Positions 16,816 to 26,176 are shown, numbered from the stretch's first letter. The stretch: DNA of 47,277 nt from Myxococcales bacterium FL481 (GCA_006508105.1 QKPP01000299.1:1-47277); one strand, 5' to 3'. Translations and numbers: made by a program. The notes: generated by a model not told the origin, from the sequence alone.

Positions 16816-17366
16816 GGATCCGCCCGGCAAGGCGCCCGGTCCCGTGGCACGGGTCAAGCCGCGCGACCGACCGGCGCGGCCACGGTGTCGACGCAACACC
16901 CGCGAGCGGGGCCGAAACCGCCTGCCACTGTCATGCCCCCAGCCGCAACGCGAGGCGACTGCACCCGGTCAGCGCGCGCGAACCGGCGTGGTGGCGGCGC
17001 AGCGCGGTCGCCCTCGCGATGGCACTGACAACCGCCTGCGGCGGGGCGAGCTCGGATTCACGAGAGGACGACCCCACTCCCCCCCTACCGCTCCCCGGCG
17101 ACGTCGTGTGCATCATCGGCGAGTTCGGATGCGATTGCCGATCGGGAGGTACCTGCGATCCCGGCCTCGTGTGCGTCGAGGGGCGCTGCGAGTCCGATCC
17201 CGACGCGCCATCGGACCCGGACGAGCCCAGCGACACCGTCGACCCGGGGGTGACAACCGCCACCGGCGACGAGACGGGCGCGACCGCTACCGTCACAAGC
17301 GGGGACGCCAGCGAGACCTCGACGCACTCTGGTACCGACACGACCTCGCCCGCCACGACGCGGTAG
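16806..17366 (+). CDS. Small Cys/Thr-rich lipoprotein, uncertain start
   Basis: A lipoprotein signal (SAVALAMALTTACGG) is followed by a compact Cys-rich motif, CIIGEFGCDCRSGGTCDPGL then CVEGRC, and a tail of Asp, Ser, Thr and Gly. This layout is common among surface lipoproteins of Nannocystis-like myxobacteria. The first ATG (16806) would place the signal at residues 60-78, which is unusual, and that ATG lies in a hairpin loop. No other ATG, GTG or TTG is in frame before the hydrophobic core, so the true start may be a rare codon such as the CTG near 16970, or the 5' end may be damaged. The function is unknown. Confidence 0.5.
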   Translation: MPHWIRPARRPVPWHGSSRATDRRGHGVDATPASGAETACHCHAPSRNARRLHPVSAREPAWWRRSAVALAMALTTACGGASSDSREDDPTPPLPLPGDVVCIIGEFGCDCRSGGTCDPGLVCVEGRCESDPDAPSDPDEPSDTVDPGVTTATGDETGATATVTSGDASETSTHSGTDTTSPATTR

Positions 17367-17373
17367 TGCCGGT

Positions 17374-17467
17374 TTTCCGACCGATCAGGCTCGACTCGAT
17401 TTCGAGTTCGGGCCCGCTGGTTTCCGACCGACCAGGTTCTACTCGATTTCGAGTTCGGGCCCGTCGG
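17374..17467. repeat. Two-copy 47-bp tandem repeat over the 3' end of the pilT paralog
   Basis: Copy 1 (17374-17420) and copy 2 (17421-17467) match at 42 of 47 positions. Copy 2 contains the last codons and TAG stop of the PilT-like gene (minus strand); copy 1 lies in the short gap between that gene and the converging lipoprotein gene. Each copy carries the same palindrome, ACTCGA-TT-TCGAGT, and no mismatch falls in it. A local duplication of the gene end is the simplest explanation. Confidence 0.9.
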
Positions 17468-18548
17468 TACCCGAACTCACGCCGCGAAAGTACAAGGCGA
17501 AGTCCTCCGGATTGGTCGCCGCGGACAGTGCGGTTTCGTAGGTGATCAGCTTCCGCTGCACAAGTTCCGTCAAGGACTGGTCGAAACTGATCATCCCGTA
17601 CGGATGCTTCCCGTCCTTGATGGCATCGATGATCTCTCCGGTGCGCGCCGGGTCCTCGATCAACGACCGCACCCGTGGCGTGTTGATCAGCACCTCCACC
17701 GCCGGAATCATGCCCCGGCCATCGACCCGCGGGAGCAGCCGCTGAGACACCACCGCGCGTAGAATCGATGCAAGTTGGATCCGAATCGCGTTCTGCTCGT
17801 CGGCGGGGAACATCTGGATGATGCGATGCACGGTCTCTTTGGCGTCGATCGTATGCAGCGTGGAGAACACCAGATGCCCGGTCTCGGCGGCCAGCAACGC
17901 GGTGCGGATGGTCTCGAAGTCACGCATCTCCCCGACCAGAATCACGTCCGGGTCCTGACGCAGGGCGGCTCGCAGCGCGTCGGCGAACGTGTTGGCGTCG
18001 AGGCCGACCTCGCGCTGATTGACCACCGAGCGGCGATCGGTAAACACGTACTCGATGGGGTCTTCCACGGTGACGATATGTGCGGCTCGCTCGCGGTTGA
18101 CGACGTCGAGGAGCGACGCCAACGAGGTCGACTTACCCGACCCCGTCACGCCCGTCACCAGGACCAGCCCGCGATGCTCCCCCGCGAGCTGTCGCACACG
18201 ATCGGGGAGGTTGAGCCGCTCGAACGGCGGGATGTCGCTGGGAATGATGCGCAGCACCATCCCCGTCTCACCCCGCTGGCGAAAGACGTTGACCCGGTAG
18301 CGGTTGCCATCGGCCGCGTCGTAGGCCAAGTCGACCTGCAGCTCGCGAGCAAAGCGCTCGTGCTGCAGCTCGTTCATGACGTTGAGCGCAAACGTCATGA
18401 TCACATCGCCATGAACCGGCGGCACATCCTTGAGGGTGCGCAGCACCCCGCGGATGCGAAACACGGGCGGCAAGCCCACTTTGAGATGAACGTCGGAAGC
18501 CCCGAGCTTGCGCGCGGCCTGCAGTACCTTGTCGAAGATCTCGTTCAT
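17439..18548 (-). CDS. PilT/PilU-like type IV pilus retraction ATPase paralog
   Basis: The 369-residue AAA+ ATPase has a PilT-type N-domain (GASDVHLKVGLPPVFRIRG), Walker A GVTGSGKS (133-140), Asp box VTVEDPIEY, Walker B VILVGEMRD and the His box ETGHLVFSTLHT. Where PilT has AIRNLIRE, this protein has RVRSLIEDPARTGEI, followed by MISFDQSLTELV. It is therefore a divergent paralog, perhaps a PilU-like accessory motor. It is transcribed away from pilB-pilT-pilC and 31 bp downstream of the RlmI-like gene. Its stop codon lies in the second copy of a 47-bp repeat. PilT-class identity is firm; its exact role is not. Confidence 0.88.
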   Translation of the reverse strand: MNEIFDKVLQAARKLGASDVHLKVGLPPVFRIRGVLRTLKDVPPVHGDVIMTFALNVMNELQHERFARELQVDLAYDAADGNRYRVNVFRQRGETGMVLRIIPSDIPPFERLNLPDRVRQLAGEHRGLVLVTGVTGSGKSTSLASLLDVVNRERAAHIVTVEDPIEYVFTDRRSVVNQREVGLDANTFADALRAALRQDPDVILVGEMRDFETIRTALLAAETGHLVFSTLHTIDAKETVHRIIQMFPADEQNAIRIQLASILRAVVSQRLLPRVDGRGMIPAVEVLINTPRVRSLIEDPARTGEIIDAIKDGKHPYGMISFDQSLTELVQRKLITYETALSAATNPEDFALYFRGVSSGTDGPELEIE

Positions 18549-18579
18549 CGCGCGTCGCTACGTACGACGCACGAACGAT

Positions 18580-19908
18580 TCACGCCAGGTGCACCAATCG
18601 GATTTTCAGGTACCGACCCTCGGTGAACGCCGGCAGCACGGGGAAATCCGCGGGTAGCCCAGATTGGCCCACGAGCGTCGCTCGTCGCCCCCCGGCGTAG
18701 CAGCCTTCGCCCAACGCGAGATGGAACTCCTCATCGCTGAGCCGCGCCGCATTGCAGATCGCCAACACGTGCCCCCCGCGCGCCACGACGGGACAGATCG
18801 CCTCCATCAACCGATTCCAGTCCCGCAACGCTGAGAACACGGCCCCTTTGACGTTGGAGAACGGGGGCGGGTCCACGATCACGAGGTCAAACTCGCGATC
18901 GCGCTGCCGCATCCGTTCGAGGAACTTGAAGCAGTCCCCCGTCAGCGCCTCGCAAGCCTCGGGGTCGAGTCCCGAAGCCGTCAGGTTTTGCCGACAACGC
19001 GCGTGCGAACGAGCCGCGGCGTCGACATTGCAGACCTCGGCGGCCTGGGCTCGCACCGCTCGGAGAGCGAACGCACCGGTGAAGCTGAATAGGTTGAGGA
19101 CCCGCTTTTTCGGGGCCAGTCGCTCGGCGAGGCGCCGCCCCTCTCGCAGATCCAAAAACAGGCCGGGAGAAACCGGTGCCGTCACGTCCACGAGGAACCG
19201 CAGCCCGTCTTCCTGAACCTCGATGTCGGACTCTGCCACCCGTCCTGACAGCAGCTGGGCGCCGGGGCGGCGCTCGTCCGCGGTGACCGAACGCAACCGC
19301 TCCTGGAGATAGATCCCGCGTGGCGTGTAGGCCTCTTCCAACGCCCGGACCAAGTCGTCGATGAACGCGTCGGCGCAGCGCGAATACTTGTAGAGCAGCA
19401 GGTACTCCCCCAGCCGGTCGACCCCAACCCCGGGCAGGCCATCGGCCTCGCCATGCACGACGCGACACGCGGCGAGATTTTCTGGCTCGACCGCGGCCTC
19501 GCGGTACGCTTTGGCCTTCATCACGCGCTCGCGAACCACGTCCGCGGTCAGCTCAAAACTCGACCGGAGCGACACCATGCGGACCGCAACGGCTCCCTCA
19601 TCGTCGATGAGCCCGAATCCGAGCGGGTGCCCACTCGGGTCGAGCACGGGAACAAGCGTCCCCGCCTTGGCGCGTTGCAGCTCACGTGGCAACGCATCGC
19701 GGAACACCCACGGGTGACCCGCTCGCAAGACACGAGCCACCGGTTCGGCCACCTTGATCGCGCCAGAACGCACGCGAGGGCGTGGTGCGGGCGTTTCTGC
19801 ACGGTTTGTACCGCGTTGTCTCGGCTGTTTCTCGCCCGGATTTGGACCCGCATCGCGCCGATTGGCGCGAGACGGACCCGATCGTGGCGACGCTGGCTTG
19901 CGCGTCAT
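18580..19908 (-). CDS. RlmI-like class I rRNA methyltransferase
   Basis: The start is the ATG at 19908, giving 442 residues. A basic, disordered N-terminus of about 50 residues precedes a PUA RNA-binding domain (VAEPVARVLRAGHPWVFRDA to LGFGLIDDEG). A Rossmann methyltransferase domain follows, with the SAM-binding LNLFSFTGAFALRAV, the catalytic-region VIVDPPPFSN and a Cys in HVLAICNAARLS. RlmI methylates C1962 of 23S rRNA at carbon 5; the domain order fits this family, though the exact target base cannot be read. It is divergent from pilB and upstream of the PilT-like gene. The long basic extension is unusual compared with the ~400-residue family. Confidence 0.82.
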   Translation of the reverse strand: MTRKPASPRSGPSRANRRDAGPNPGEKQPRQRGTNRAETPAPRPRVRSGAIKVAEPVARVLRAGHPWVFRDALPRELQRAKAGTLVPVLDPSGHPLGFGLIDDEGAVAVRMVSLRSSFELTADVVRERVMKAKAYREAAVEPENLAACRVVHGEADGLPGVGVDRLGEYLLLYKYSRCADAFIDDLVRALEEAYTPRGIYLQERLRSVTADERRPGAQLLSGRVAESDIEVQEDGLRFLVDVTAPVSPGLFLDLREGRRLAERLAPKKRVLNLFSFTGAFALRAVRAQAAEVCNVDAAARSHARCRQNLTASGLDPEACEALTGDCFKFLERMRQRDREFDLVIVDPPPFSNVKGAVFSALRDWNRLMEAICPVVARGGHVLAICNAARLSDEEFHLALGEGCYAGGRRATLVGQSGLPADFPVLPAFTEGRYLKIRLVHLA

Positions 19909-20035
19909 GGGGCGCGGAGCATAGCCCACCCGCCCTGCGCTCGAAACCCGGCCGCGGCCGGGTCGCTGGCAGGCGCGACGGCGGCGAGATAAGCTGATTT
20001 CACGCGGGTCGCGGCAATCGTGATCCTGGCTGCTT

Positions 20036-21751
20036 ATGGCCGCATCCGATCGCATCGGCGAGCTTCTCGTCCGCGAACAGCTGATCTCGACCGAGGAGCT
20101 CCGGCAGGCCCAAGCCGACCAACGCGCCTCTGGACGACGGCTGGCGTACAGCCTGACCAAGCTCGGCATCATCGGCGAAGGTCAGCTGACCGAGTTTTTG
20201 TCGAAGCAGTACAACGTTCCCTCGATCAGTCTCGACGAATTTGAGATCGATCCAGAGGTGATCGCCTTGGTGCCCAAGGACGTGGCGATGAAGCACACGG
20301 TGATCCCGGTCCAGCGGGCCGGATCGTCGCTGATCGTCGCGATGGGCGACCCGAGCAACATCTACGCCATCGACGATCTGAAGTTCCTCACCGGGCTGAA
20401 CATCGAAGCGGTCGTGAGCACCGACACCGCGATCGAAGCCGCGGTTGAGCGCTACTACAGCACCCCCGAAACGCTCGAATCGTACCAAGACGTGCTCGCC
20501 GATATCGAGCTCGATGACATCGACTTCGACGCGACGGGCACCGACGACTTCAACGTCGTCGACAGTGCCAACGAAGCCGAGCAGGCGCCGGTGGTAAAAC
20601 TGTGCAACTTGGTGCTGCTCAACGCCATCAACAAGGGCGCATCCGACATCCACATCGAACCGTACGAAAAAGAATACCGCGTCCGGTACCGCGTCGACGG
20701 GGTCTTGCACCACGAGATGAGCCCCCCGTTACGACTAAAAAATGCGATGACCAGCCGCTTCAAGATCATGTCCAGTATGGACATCGCGGAGCGCCGCCTG
20801 CCGCAAGACGGCAGAATCAAGATCCGCCTGGGAAAAGGCCGCGAAATGGACTTTCGCGTGTCCTGCATGCCGACTTTGTACGGTGAGAAGATCGTGCTGC
20901 GGTTGCTCGACAAAGAGAACCTGCAACTCGACATGACCAAGCTCGGGTTCGAAGAAGCGCCCCTGCGGGACTTCAAGACATCGATCCGGCGCCCCTTTGG
21001 GATGTGCCTCGTCACCGGGCCGACCGGTTCGGGAAAAACGACCACGTTGTACTCGGCTTTGTCCGAGCTCAACGAGGACGGGGTCAACATCGCCACCGCA
21101 GAGGACCCGGTCGAGTTCAACCTGCGCGGGATCAACCAAGTGCAAATGCACGAGGACATCGGGCTGAACTTCGCGGCTGCCCTGCGCTCGTTCCTGCGCC
21201 AAGACCCCGACATCATCATGGTCGGTGAGATTCGTGATTTCGAAACGGCGGAGATTGGCGTCAAAGCCGCTTTGACTGGCCACTTGGTCCTGTCAACGTT
21301 GCACACCAACGACGCGCCCTCGACCATCAACCGCCTGCTCAACATGGGGGTTGAGCCGTTTCTGGTCACCGCGTCGGTCAACATGATCGTCGCCCAACGA
21401 CTCGCCCGCAAAGTCTGCCGTGACTGTTCCGCCCCAGACCCCGACACCACCGTCGAGGCCCTGATCGACGCCGGCATGAAACGCGACGAAGCGAAGTCTT
21501 GCACTCCCCGCAAAGGGAAAGGATGCAAGACGTGCAACGACAGCGGCTTTAAGGGTCGCGTCGCGCTGTACGAGGTCATGGTCCTCAGCGACCCGCTCAA
21601 AGACCTGGTCCTCCAGGGCGCGTCTACCGCCGAGCTCAAACAAGAGGCCATTCGCCTGGGCATGAATACGCTGCGTCGCAGCGGACTCAACAAGGTGCTC
21701 GACGGAACGACGACCTTGGAAGAAGTCTGTCGCGTGACCGCGCCCGACTGA
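20036..21751 (+). CDS. pilB: Type IV pilus extension ATPase PilB
   Basis: PilB powers pilin polymerisation. The 571-residue protein has an N-terminal MshEN/T2SSE-N domain (IGELLVREQLISTEELRQAQ), the GASDIHIEP N2 motif, Walker A GPTGSGKT (about 327-334), Asp box AEDPVEFNL, Walker B IIMVGEIRDFET and the His box TGHLVLSTLHTND. The zinc-binding cysteines VCRDC and GCKTC that mark PilB/GspE are present. The length is typical. The start ATG at 20036 gives MAASDRIGELL. pilT and pilC follow on the same strand, the same order as in Myxococcus xanthus. pilA, pilS/R and the pilMNOPQ genes are not in the window. Confidence 0.96.
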   Translation: MAASDRIGELLVREQLISTEELRQAQADQRASGRRLAYSLTKLGIIGEGQLTEFLSKQYNVPSISLDEFEIDPEVIALVPKDVAMKHTVIPVQRAGSSLIVAMGDPSNIYAIDDLKFLTGLNIEAVVSTDTAIEAAVERYYSTPETLESYQDVLADIELDDIDFDATGTDDFNVVDSANEAEQAPVVKLCNLVLLNAINKGASDIHIEPYEKEYRVRYRVDGVLHHEMSPPLRLKNAMTSRFKIMSSMDIAERRLPQDGRIKIRLGKGREMDFRVSCMPTLYGEKIVLRLLDKENLQLDMTKLGFEEAPLRDFKTSIRRPFGMCLVTGPTGSGKTTTLYSALSELNEDGVNIATAEDPVEFNLRGINQVQMHEDIGLNFAAALRSFLRQDPDIIMVGEIRDFETAEIGVKAALTGHLVLSTLHTNDAPSTINRLLNMGVEPFLVTASVNMIVAQRLARKVCRDCSAPDPDTTVEALIDAGMKRDEAKSCTPRKGKGCKTCNDSGFKGRVALYEVMVLSDPLKDLVLQGASTAELKQEAIRLGMNTLRRSGLNKVLDGTTTLEEVCRVTAPD

Positions 21752-21848
21752 CGACGAGGCACCGACTCGGCGCGCCCACCAGTCGGCCACAAACGGCTCG
21801 GTTCAGATTCGACCGCCCCCTAACGACGCTTGGCGCCGCGCCATTGCG

Positions 21849-21863
21849 TGGCAAAATTGGTGC
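21849..21863 (+). promoter_or_regulatory. Possible sigma-54 promoter before pilT
   Basis: TGGC and GTGC are placed as GG-N10-GC, the invariant spacing of sigma-54 promoters, in the 149-bp gap before pilT, with the start codon about 38 bp on. In high-GC DNA this spacing often arises by chance and the -12 box is imperfect, so confidence is low. Confidence 0.2.
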
Positions 21864-21900
21864 GCGGAAGGGGCCAAGGTCGCCCGTTCGGCCGCGACGT

Positions 21901-23007
21901 ATGGGCTCTGTCAACCTGCACCAGCTTCTCAAGGCCGTCGTCGATCAGCGCGCCACCGATTTGCACATCACAGCGGGGACGCCGCCACAGCTGCGCATCG
22001 ACGGCAAGCTCATTCCACTCAAGACCCCGCCGCTGAACCCCACCGAAACCAAGCAGCTGTGCTACTCGATTCTCTCCGACAAGCAAAAGCAAGCGTTTGA
22101 AGAAGCGCTCGAGCTGGACTTGTCGTTTGGCATCAAAAACCTCGCCCGCTTTCGCGCCAATATCTACCTCCAGCGGACCGCGGTCGCCGGGGCGTTTCGG
22201 CTGATTCCCTACAAGATCCCGGAGGTCACAGACCTCGGTTTGCCCGACATCCTGCTGGAGCTGATCAAAAAACCCCGCGGCCTCGTCCTGGTCACGGGCC
22301 CCACCGGATCCGGGAAAAGCACCTCACTCGCGGCGCTGATCAACGTGATCAATCGCGAACGTCGCGAGCACATCATGACGATCGAAGACCCGATCGAGTA
22401 CCTGCACAAACACCAAAACTGCGTGGTCAACCAACGCGAGGTCGGTCCCGACACCAACAGTTTTCCGCGCGCACTGAAGTCTATCTTGCGCCAAGATCCC
22501 GACGTCGTGCTGATCGGCGAGATGCGAGACCTTGAAACGATTGAAGCGACGATCACAATCGCGGAGACTGGGCACCTAACATTCGCCACACTTCACACGA
22601 ACAACACCGTTCAAACCATCAATCGGATCATCGATGTCTTCCCGCCGCACCAGCAAAACCAGATCCGCGCGCAACTGAGCTTTGTTCTCCAAGGGGTGGT
22701 GTGCCAGACCCTGATTCCGAAGATCGGCGGCGGGCGAGCATTGGCGGCCGAAGTCATGATCCCCAACGACGCTATCCGCAACCTCATCCGCGAAGACAAG
22801 CTGCATCAGGTCTACTCGCAGATGCAGGTCGGACAGGGCGTGCATGGCATGCAGACCTTCAATCAGTCACTCGCCGACCTGGTGCAACGAGGCGTGATCT
22901 CTCGCGAGAACGCCGTGCGCCGTTCCAGCCTCCCCGACGAGCTTGAAACCATGCTCGACGAGGGCAAAGGCCTCGCCCAGGTGTCACGTGCCGCTCGGCG
23001 GTACTAG
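21901..23007 (+). CDS. pilT: Type IV pilus retraction ATPase PilT
   Basis: PilT drives pilus retraction and twitching or social motility. The ATG at 21901 (MGSVNLHQLLKAVVDQRATD) gives 368 residues; the open frame starts earlier, but the added residues are unlike the family. Key motifs are Walker A GPTGSGKS (133-140), Asp box IEDPIEYLH, Walker B VVLIGEMRD, the His box ETGHLTFATLHTN and the PilT signature AIRNLIRE (291-298). The last separates it from the paralog at 17439. It lies between pilB and pilC, 20 bp before the latter. Confidence 0.95.
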   Translation: MGSVNLHQLLKAVVDQRATDLHITAGTPPQLRIDGKLIPLKTPPLNPTETKQLCYSILSDKQKQAFEEALELDLSFGIKNLARFRANIYLQRTAVAGAFRLIPYKIPEVTDLGLPDILLELIKKPRGLVLVTGPTGSGKSTSLAALINVINRERREHIMTIEDPIEYLHKHQNCVVNQREVGPDTNSFPRALKSILRQDPDVVLIGEMRDLETIEATITIAETGHLTFATLHTNNTVQTINRIIDVFPPHQQNQIRAQLSFVLQGVVCQTLIPKIGGGRALAAEVMIPNDAIRNLIREDKLHQVYSQMQVGQGVHGMQTFNQSLADLVQRGVISRENAVRRSSLPDELETMLDEGKGLAQVSRAARRY

Positions 23008-23027
23008 ACCCACGCCAGAGGAAGACC

Positions 23028-24233
23028 GTGCCCGAATTCATCTGGGAAGCCGCGACTCGCACTGGGGAGCAACGTAGCGGAGAGCTGTCGGCCACCGACG
23101 AAGACGCCGCACGCGCTCGACTCGAGGTCCAAGGCCTTGTCATCTCGAGTCTCAAGCGCAAGCCGATCAGCATCCGCCTCCCGTCGATCGGCACGGGCGT
23201 CAAGCTCAAAGACCTGGTGGTGTTCACCCGCACGTTCTCCACGATGATCGATGCGGGACTGCCCATCGTGCAGTGCCTGGACATGCTGTCGCACCAGGCG
23301 GAAAACCGTCACCTCGGTGAGGTCTTGGCGGACGTCAAAAACGAGGTCGAGGGCGGGCGCTCGTTGTCGGAGGGCATGGCCAAACATCCCCGCGTGTTCG
23401 ACGAGTTGTTTCGCAACCTCGTCGCGGCGGGTGAAGCCGGCGGCATCCTCGATGTGATTTTTCGCCGCCTCGCGGTGTACCTCGAGAAATCCGCCGCGCT
23501 GCGCCGGCAAGTTCGAGGGGCGATGGTCTACCCCACCGCGATCATCGTGGTCGGCGGCATCGTGATGGCGATCATGATGACGGTCGTGCTGCCGACCTTC
23601 GAGCGGATGTTCAAAGATCTTGGCGCCGGTTCGCTCCCCGCCATCACGCGCTTCGTGTTGTCGTTGAGCCACTTCGTCACCGGCAACGCGGTGGCGATCG
23701 TGGCCGTGCTGGTCGCGGCCGGCGTCGCGCTGACGATGACCGCGCGCAACCCCAAGGGCCGCTACCTGCTCGATGCAGTATTGCTGCAGATGCCGGTGGT
23801 GGGCCCGGTGGTGCGCAAAGGAGCCGTGGCTCGCTTCACCCGGACCCTCGGCACCTTGCTCTCGTCGGGCGTGCCGATCTTGGACGCCATGGAGATTGTC
23901 GGCCGTACCGCCGGCAACCGGGTGATCGCAGCGGGCCTCGACTTCGCCCGTGAACGCATCTCGCAGGGTGAAGACATCGCCACCCCTTTGCTAGAGACGA
24001 GGATCTTCCCCCCGATGGTCGTCCAGATGATCGGCGTCGGCGAACAGACCGGCGCCATGGACGATATGCTGCAGAAGATCGCGGACTTCTACGAAGACGA
24101 GGTCGATGCGGCCGTCGAGACCATGACATCGATGCTCGAGCCCATCATCTTAGTGTTCTTGGGCGTGGGCGTTGGCGGCATGCTGATCTCCATGTACATG
24201 CCGATCTTCGAGATCGCCGGCGCGATCAACTAG
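23028..24233 (+). CDS. pilC: Type IV pilus inner-membrane platform protein PilC
   Basis: PilC is the inner-membrane partner of the PilB and PilT motors. The 401-residue protein has the two GspF domains (FTRTFSTMIDAGLPIVQCL and FTRTLGTLLSSGVPILDAM, each with the conserved phase of helices) and three hydrophobic segments (VYPTAIIVVGGIVMAIMMTV, NAVAIVAVLVAAGVALTM and the C-terminal ILVFLGVGVGGMLISMYMP). Translation starts at a GTG with AGAGGAAG just upstream. It is the last gene of the plus-strand pil run and converges on the outer-membrane-protein gene 53 bp away. Confidence 0.95.
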   Translation: MPEFIWEAATRTGEQRSGELSATDEDAARARLEVQGLVISSLKRKPISIRLPSIGTGVKLKDLVVFTRTFSTMIDAGLPIVQCLDMLSHQAENRHLGEVLADVKNEVEGGRSLSEGMAKHPRVFDELFRNLVAAGEAGGILDVIFRRLAVYLEKSAALRRQVRGAMVYPTAIIVVGGIVMAIMMTVVLPTFERMFKDLGAGSLPAITRFVLSLSHFVTGNAVAIVAVLVAAGVALTMTARNPKGRYLLDAVLLQMPVVGPVVRKGAVARFTRTLGTLLSSGVPILDAMEIVGRTAGNRVIAAGLDFARERISQGEDIATPLLETRIFPPMVVQMIGVGEQTGAMDDMLQKIADFYEDEVDAAVETMTSMLEPIILVFLGVGVGGMLISMYMPIFEIAGAIN

Positions 24234-24286
24234 ATCACGGGCGCGGCCGGCTAGCACGGCCGAGCCGGGACGGCCGGGAGCAACCG

Positions 24287-26176
24287 CTAGAACGTGATGG
24301 CCGGCCCGAGGTTGAGATCGAACAGGACCGTCGGGTTGGGCCCGAACCATCCGCCGGCGTGGGCTTCGGCAAAGATCGCGAAGTTTTTGATCACCTGATA
24401 GTGCACGCCAAACGTCGCCCCCGCAAAGAACGGACCCAGCAAGACGGTGTCGATGCGGACGTTCTTGCCATCCTTGACGTCTTCATTGGCGTTGGTCGCC
24501 AGCGTCAACGCCATGCCTGTTTCTTCGGTCCACTGCTCGCTCGGGTGCACACAGCCATGGACATACGGCCACACCGGGACGCAGTCGGACTGGTCCGCCG
24601 CCTTAAGGTCGTACGCAACGTCATGGTTGTCGGGCACGCTGTTGCCGTTGAGGTCGTGGGCGAACCCCATGTTCACTCGAAGCCGGCTTTGACCGTACCC
24701 GGCGAAGACCCCGGCAAACGGACGAAACTTGGCCTCCTCTTGACCGAGGTAGTAGCGAAGCTTGAGACCCGCGGCCCAGGTAAACGGCACCTCGTACCGG
24801 TAGCGGTCTTCGGGCGAGTCCGTGTAGGCCGAGCGGTTGTAGCTGGAGTTCGGATCGTCCGGCAGCACGCTGATTGTCGGATCGGGCCCGTAGACCCGCG
24901 ACCCGGTCACCAGCTGCAACCGCGCAAACGTGGCCAGGGTCACCCGCGGGGTCAGTCGAAACTGCAGTTCAGGCGCCAGACTGAGGGGGGCCCAGGCGAA
25001 TCCGGACTCGACCTCGTGACGCTGGTCACACGTACCGCGGTCGTAGGCCCCAGCCACGGTGCTGGCCTCGCCCGCCGGCGCGAACACGCCGAACATCGTT
25101 TGCGCCGGTGGGGCGTCGGGGTTCCCGCCATGCAGATCGGACCCCCGCGGTAGCTCACCGTTTTTGTCCGCGTTGAACCGAGCGATGGCACACGCGTGAT
25201 CCTCCCAGGTGTAGTCCACCGCCTGGTTGGCCGGGAAGTACTGCTGCCACGTGTGCTCGACCTGCCCGCGCGCCAGCCCGGCCCCGGTCCCCACCCCAAG
25301 ATTGAGCATGAACCGGGGGATGCCGCCCTCCCGCCGCTTACGTCGCTGCGCCACTTGCTCCTCGAGCGATGGCCCGGTGTTCATCTTGGGCTGAACCACC
25401 GGCTCGGGTTTCGCCTCGATGCACCCGAGCTGCAGCGTGAGCGGCTGATTTTCGTTCCCCAGGTTCGCCACCGGCTCTTCCCCGGCGTCGAACGCGTAGA
25501 TGAAGTAGTCGAGATCGTGGTCTTGGTGTTCGTCGGCGGCGATGACGGCTTCGGCAACGTTCGAGAACACGTTCATCGTGAGCGAGTAGTACTCCCCCGT
25601 CCCCTGGCGCCGCCAGTAGACGGCGGCCTCGCCCCCGTCGGGGACCGTGAGCAACGCCTCGACGTGGATGTCCTCGCCGCAGGCGGTCTCCGGCATCACG
25701 TGCCCGATCGCCTCGTCGGGAGACTGACCGCCGTTTTGCCGGGCGAGCTCGAGGAACTGATTCAGTCCGTCCGAGCGCACCTCCAACGGCATGACCACGA
25801 AGTAGTTGAGCGCCACCGCACGCTGCATCGCCGCCAAAATGGGGTCACGCGCCTCTTCACCGGCGTTGGAGTACAGCAGTGCGGCCTTCATCAGGTACAG
25901 GGAAGCCAACACCGGATCCTCGGCGGCCGGTCCCCGTTCAGCCTTTTGGATCGCGCCATCAATCGTGGCCAAGGCCTGGTCGAGCTCCAGATCATTAAAC
26001 AACCGCAGGGCATCGGCGTAGGCCTTGCGCATGTCGCTGCGCGGGGAGGCCTCGACGGGCGCTGCCGCCAGCGCGGCAATCAGACCGAGCGCGAACACGG
26101 ACCGGCTGCCGCTCCGAGTACGGGGAGCCTCGCGGCGGGCGAGGCGAGCCGACCACCAAGTCGACACAATCTTCAT
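24287..26176 (-). CDS. Predicted outer-membrane protein: helical N-domain plus beta-barrel
   Basis: The 629-residue protein has a long basic N-region and signal core (SVFALGLIAALAAAPVEA). Residues 50-140 are helical and TPR-like (YADALRLFNDLELDQALATI), and a beta-rich domain runs to about 260. A barrel-like domain follows, with Gly/aromatic strands (FMLNLGVGTGAGLARG, LKLRYYLGQ, FAIFAEAHAGGWFG) and an aromatic C-terminal end (FDLNLGPAITF). It is third in a minus-strand operon after the DUF4398 and OmpA lipoproteins, 30 bp from the latter. Together they look like an outer-membrane complex that may reach into the periplasm. No substrate or established name can be given. Confidence 0.7.
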   Translation of the reverse strand: MKIVSTWWSARLARREAPRTRSGSRSVFALGLIAALAAAPVEASPRSDMRKAYADALRLFNDLELDQALATIDGAIQKAERGPAAEDPVLASLYLMKAALLYSNAGEEARDPILAAMQRAVALNYFVVMPLEVRSDGLNQFLELARQNGGQSPDEAIGHVMPETACGEDIHVEALLTVPDGGEAAVYWRRQGTGEYYSLTMNVFSNVAEAVIAADEHQDHDLDYFIYAFDAGEEPVANLGNENQPLTLQLGCIEAKPEPVVQPKMNTGPSLEEQVAQRRKRREGGIPRFMLNLGVGTGAGLARGQVEHTWQQYFPANQAVDYTWEDHACAIARFNADKNGELPRGSDLHGGNPDAPPAQTMFGVFAPAGEASTVAGAYDRGTCDQRHEVESGFAWAPLSLAPELQFRLTPRVTLATFARLQLVTGSRVYGPDPTISVLPDDPNSSYNRSAYTDSPEDRYRYEVPFTWAAGLKLRYYLGQEEAKFRPFAGVFAGYGQSRLRVNMGFAHDLNGNSVPDNHDVAYDLKAADQSDCVPVWPYVHGCVHPSEQWTEETGMALTLATNANEDVKDGKNVRIDTVLLGPFFAGATFGVHYQVIKNFAIFAEAHAGGWFGPNPTVLFDLNLGPAITF

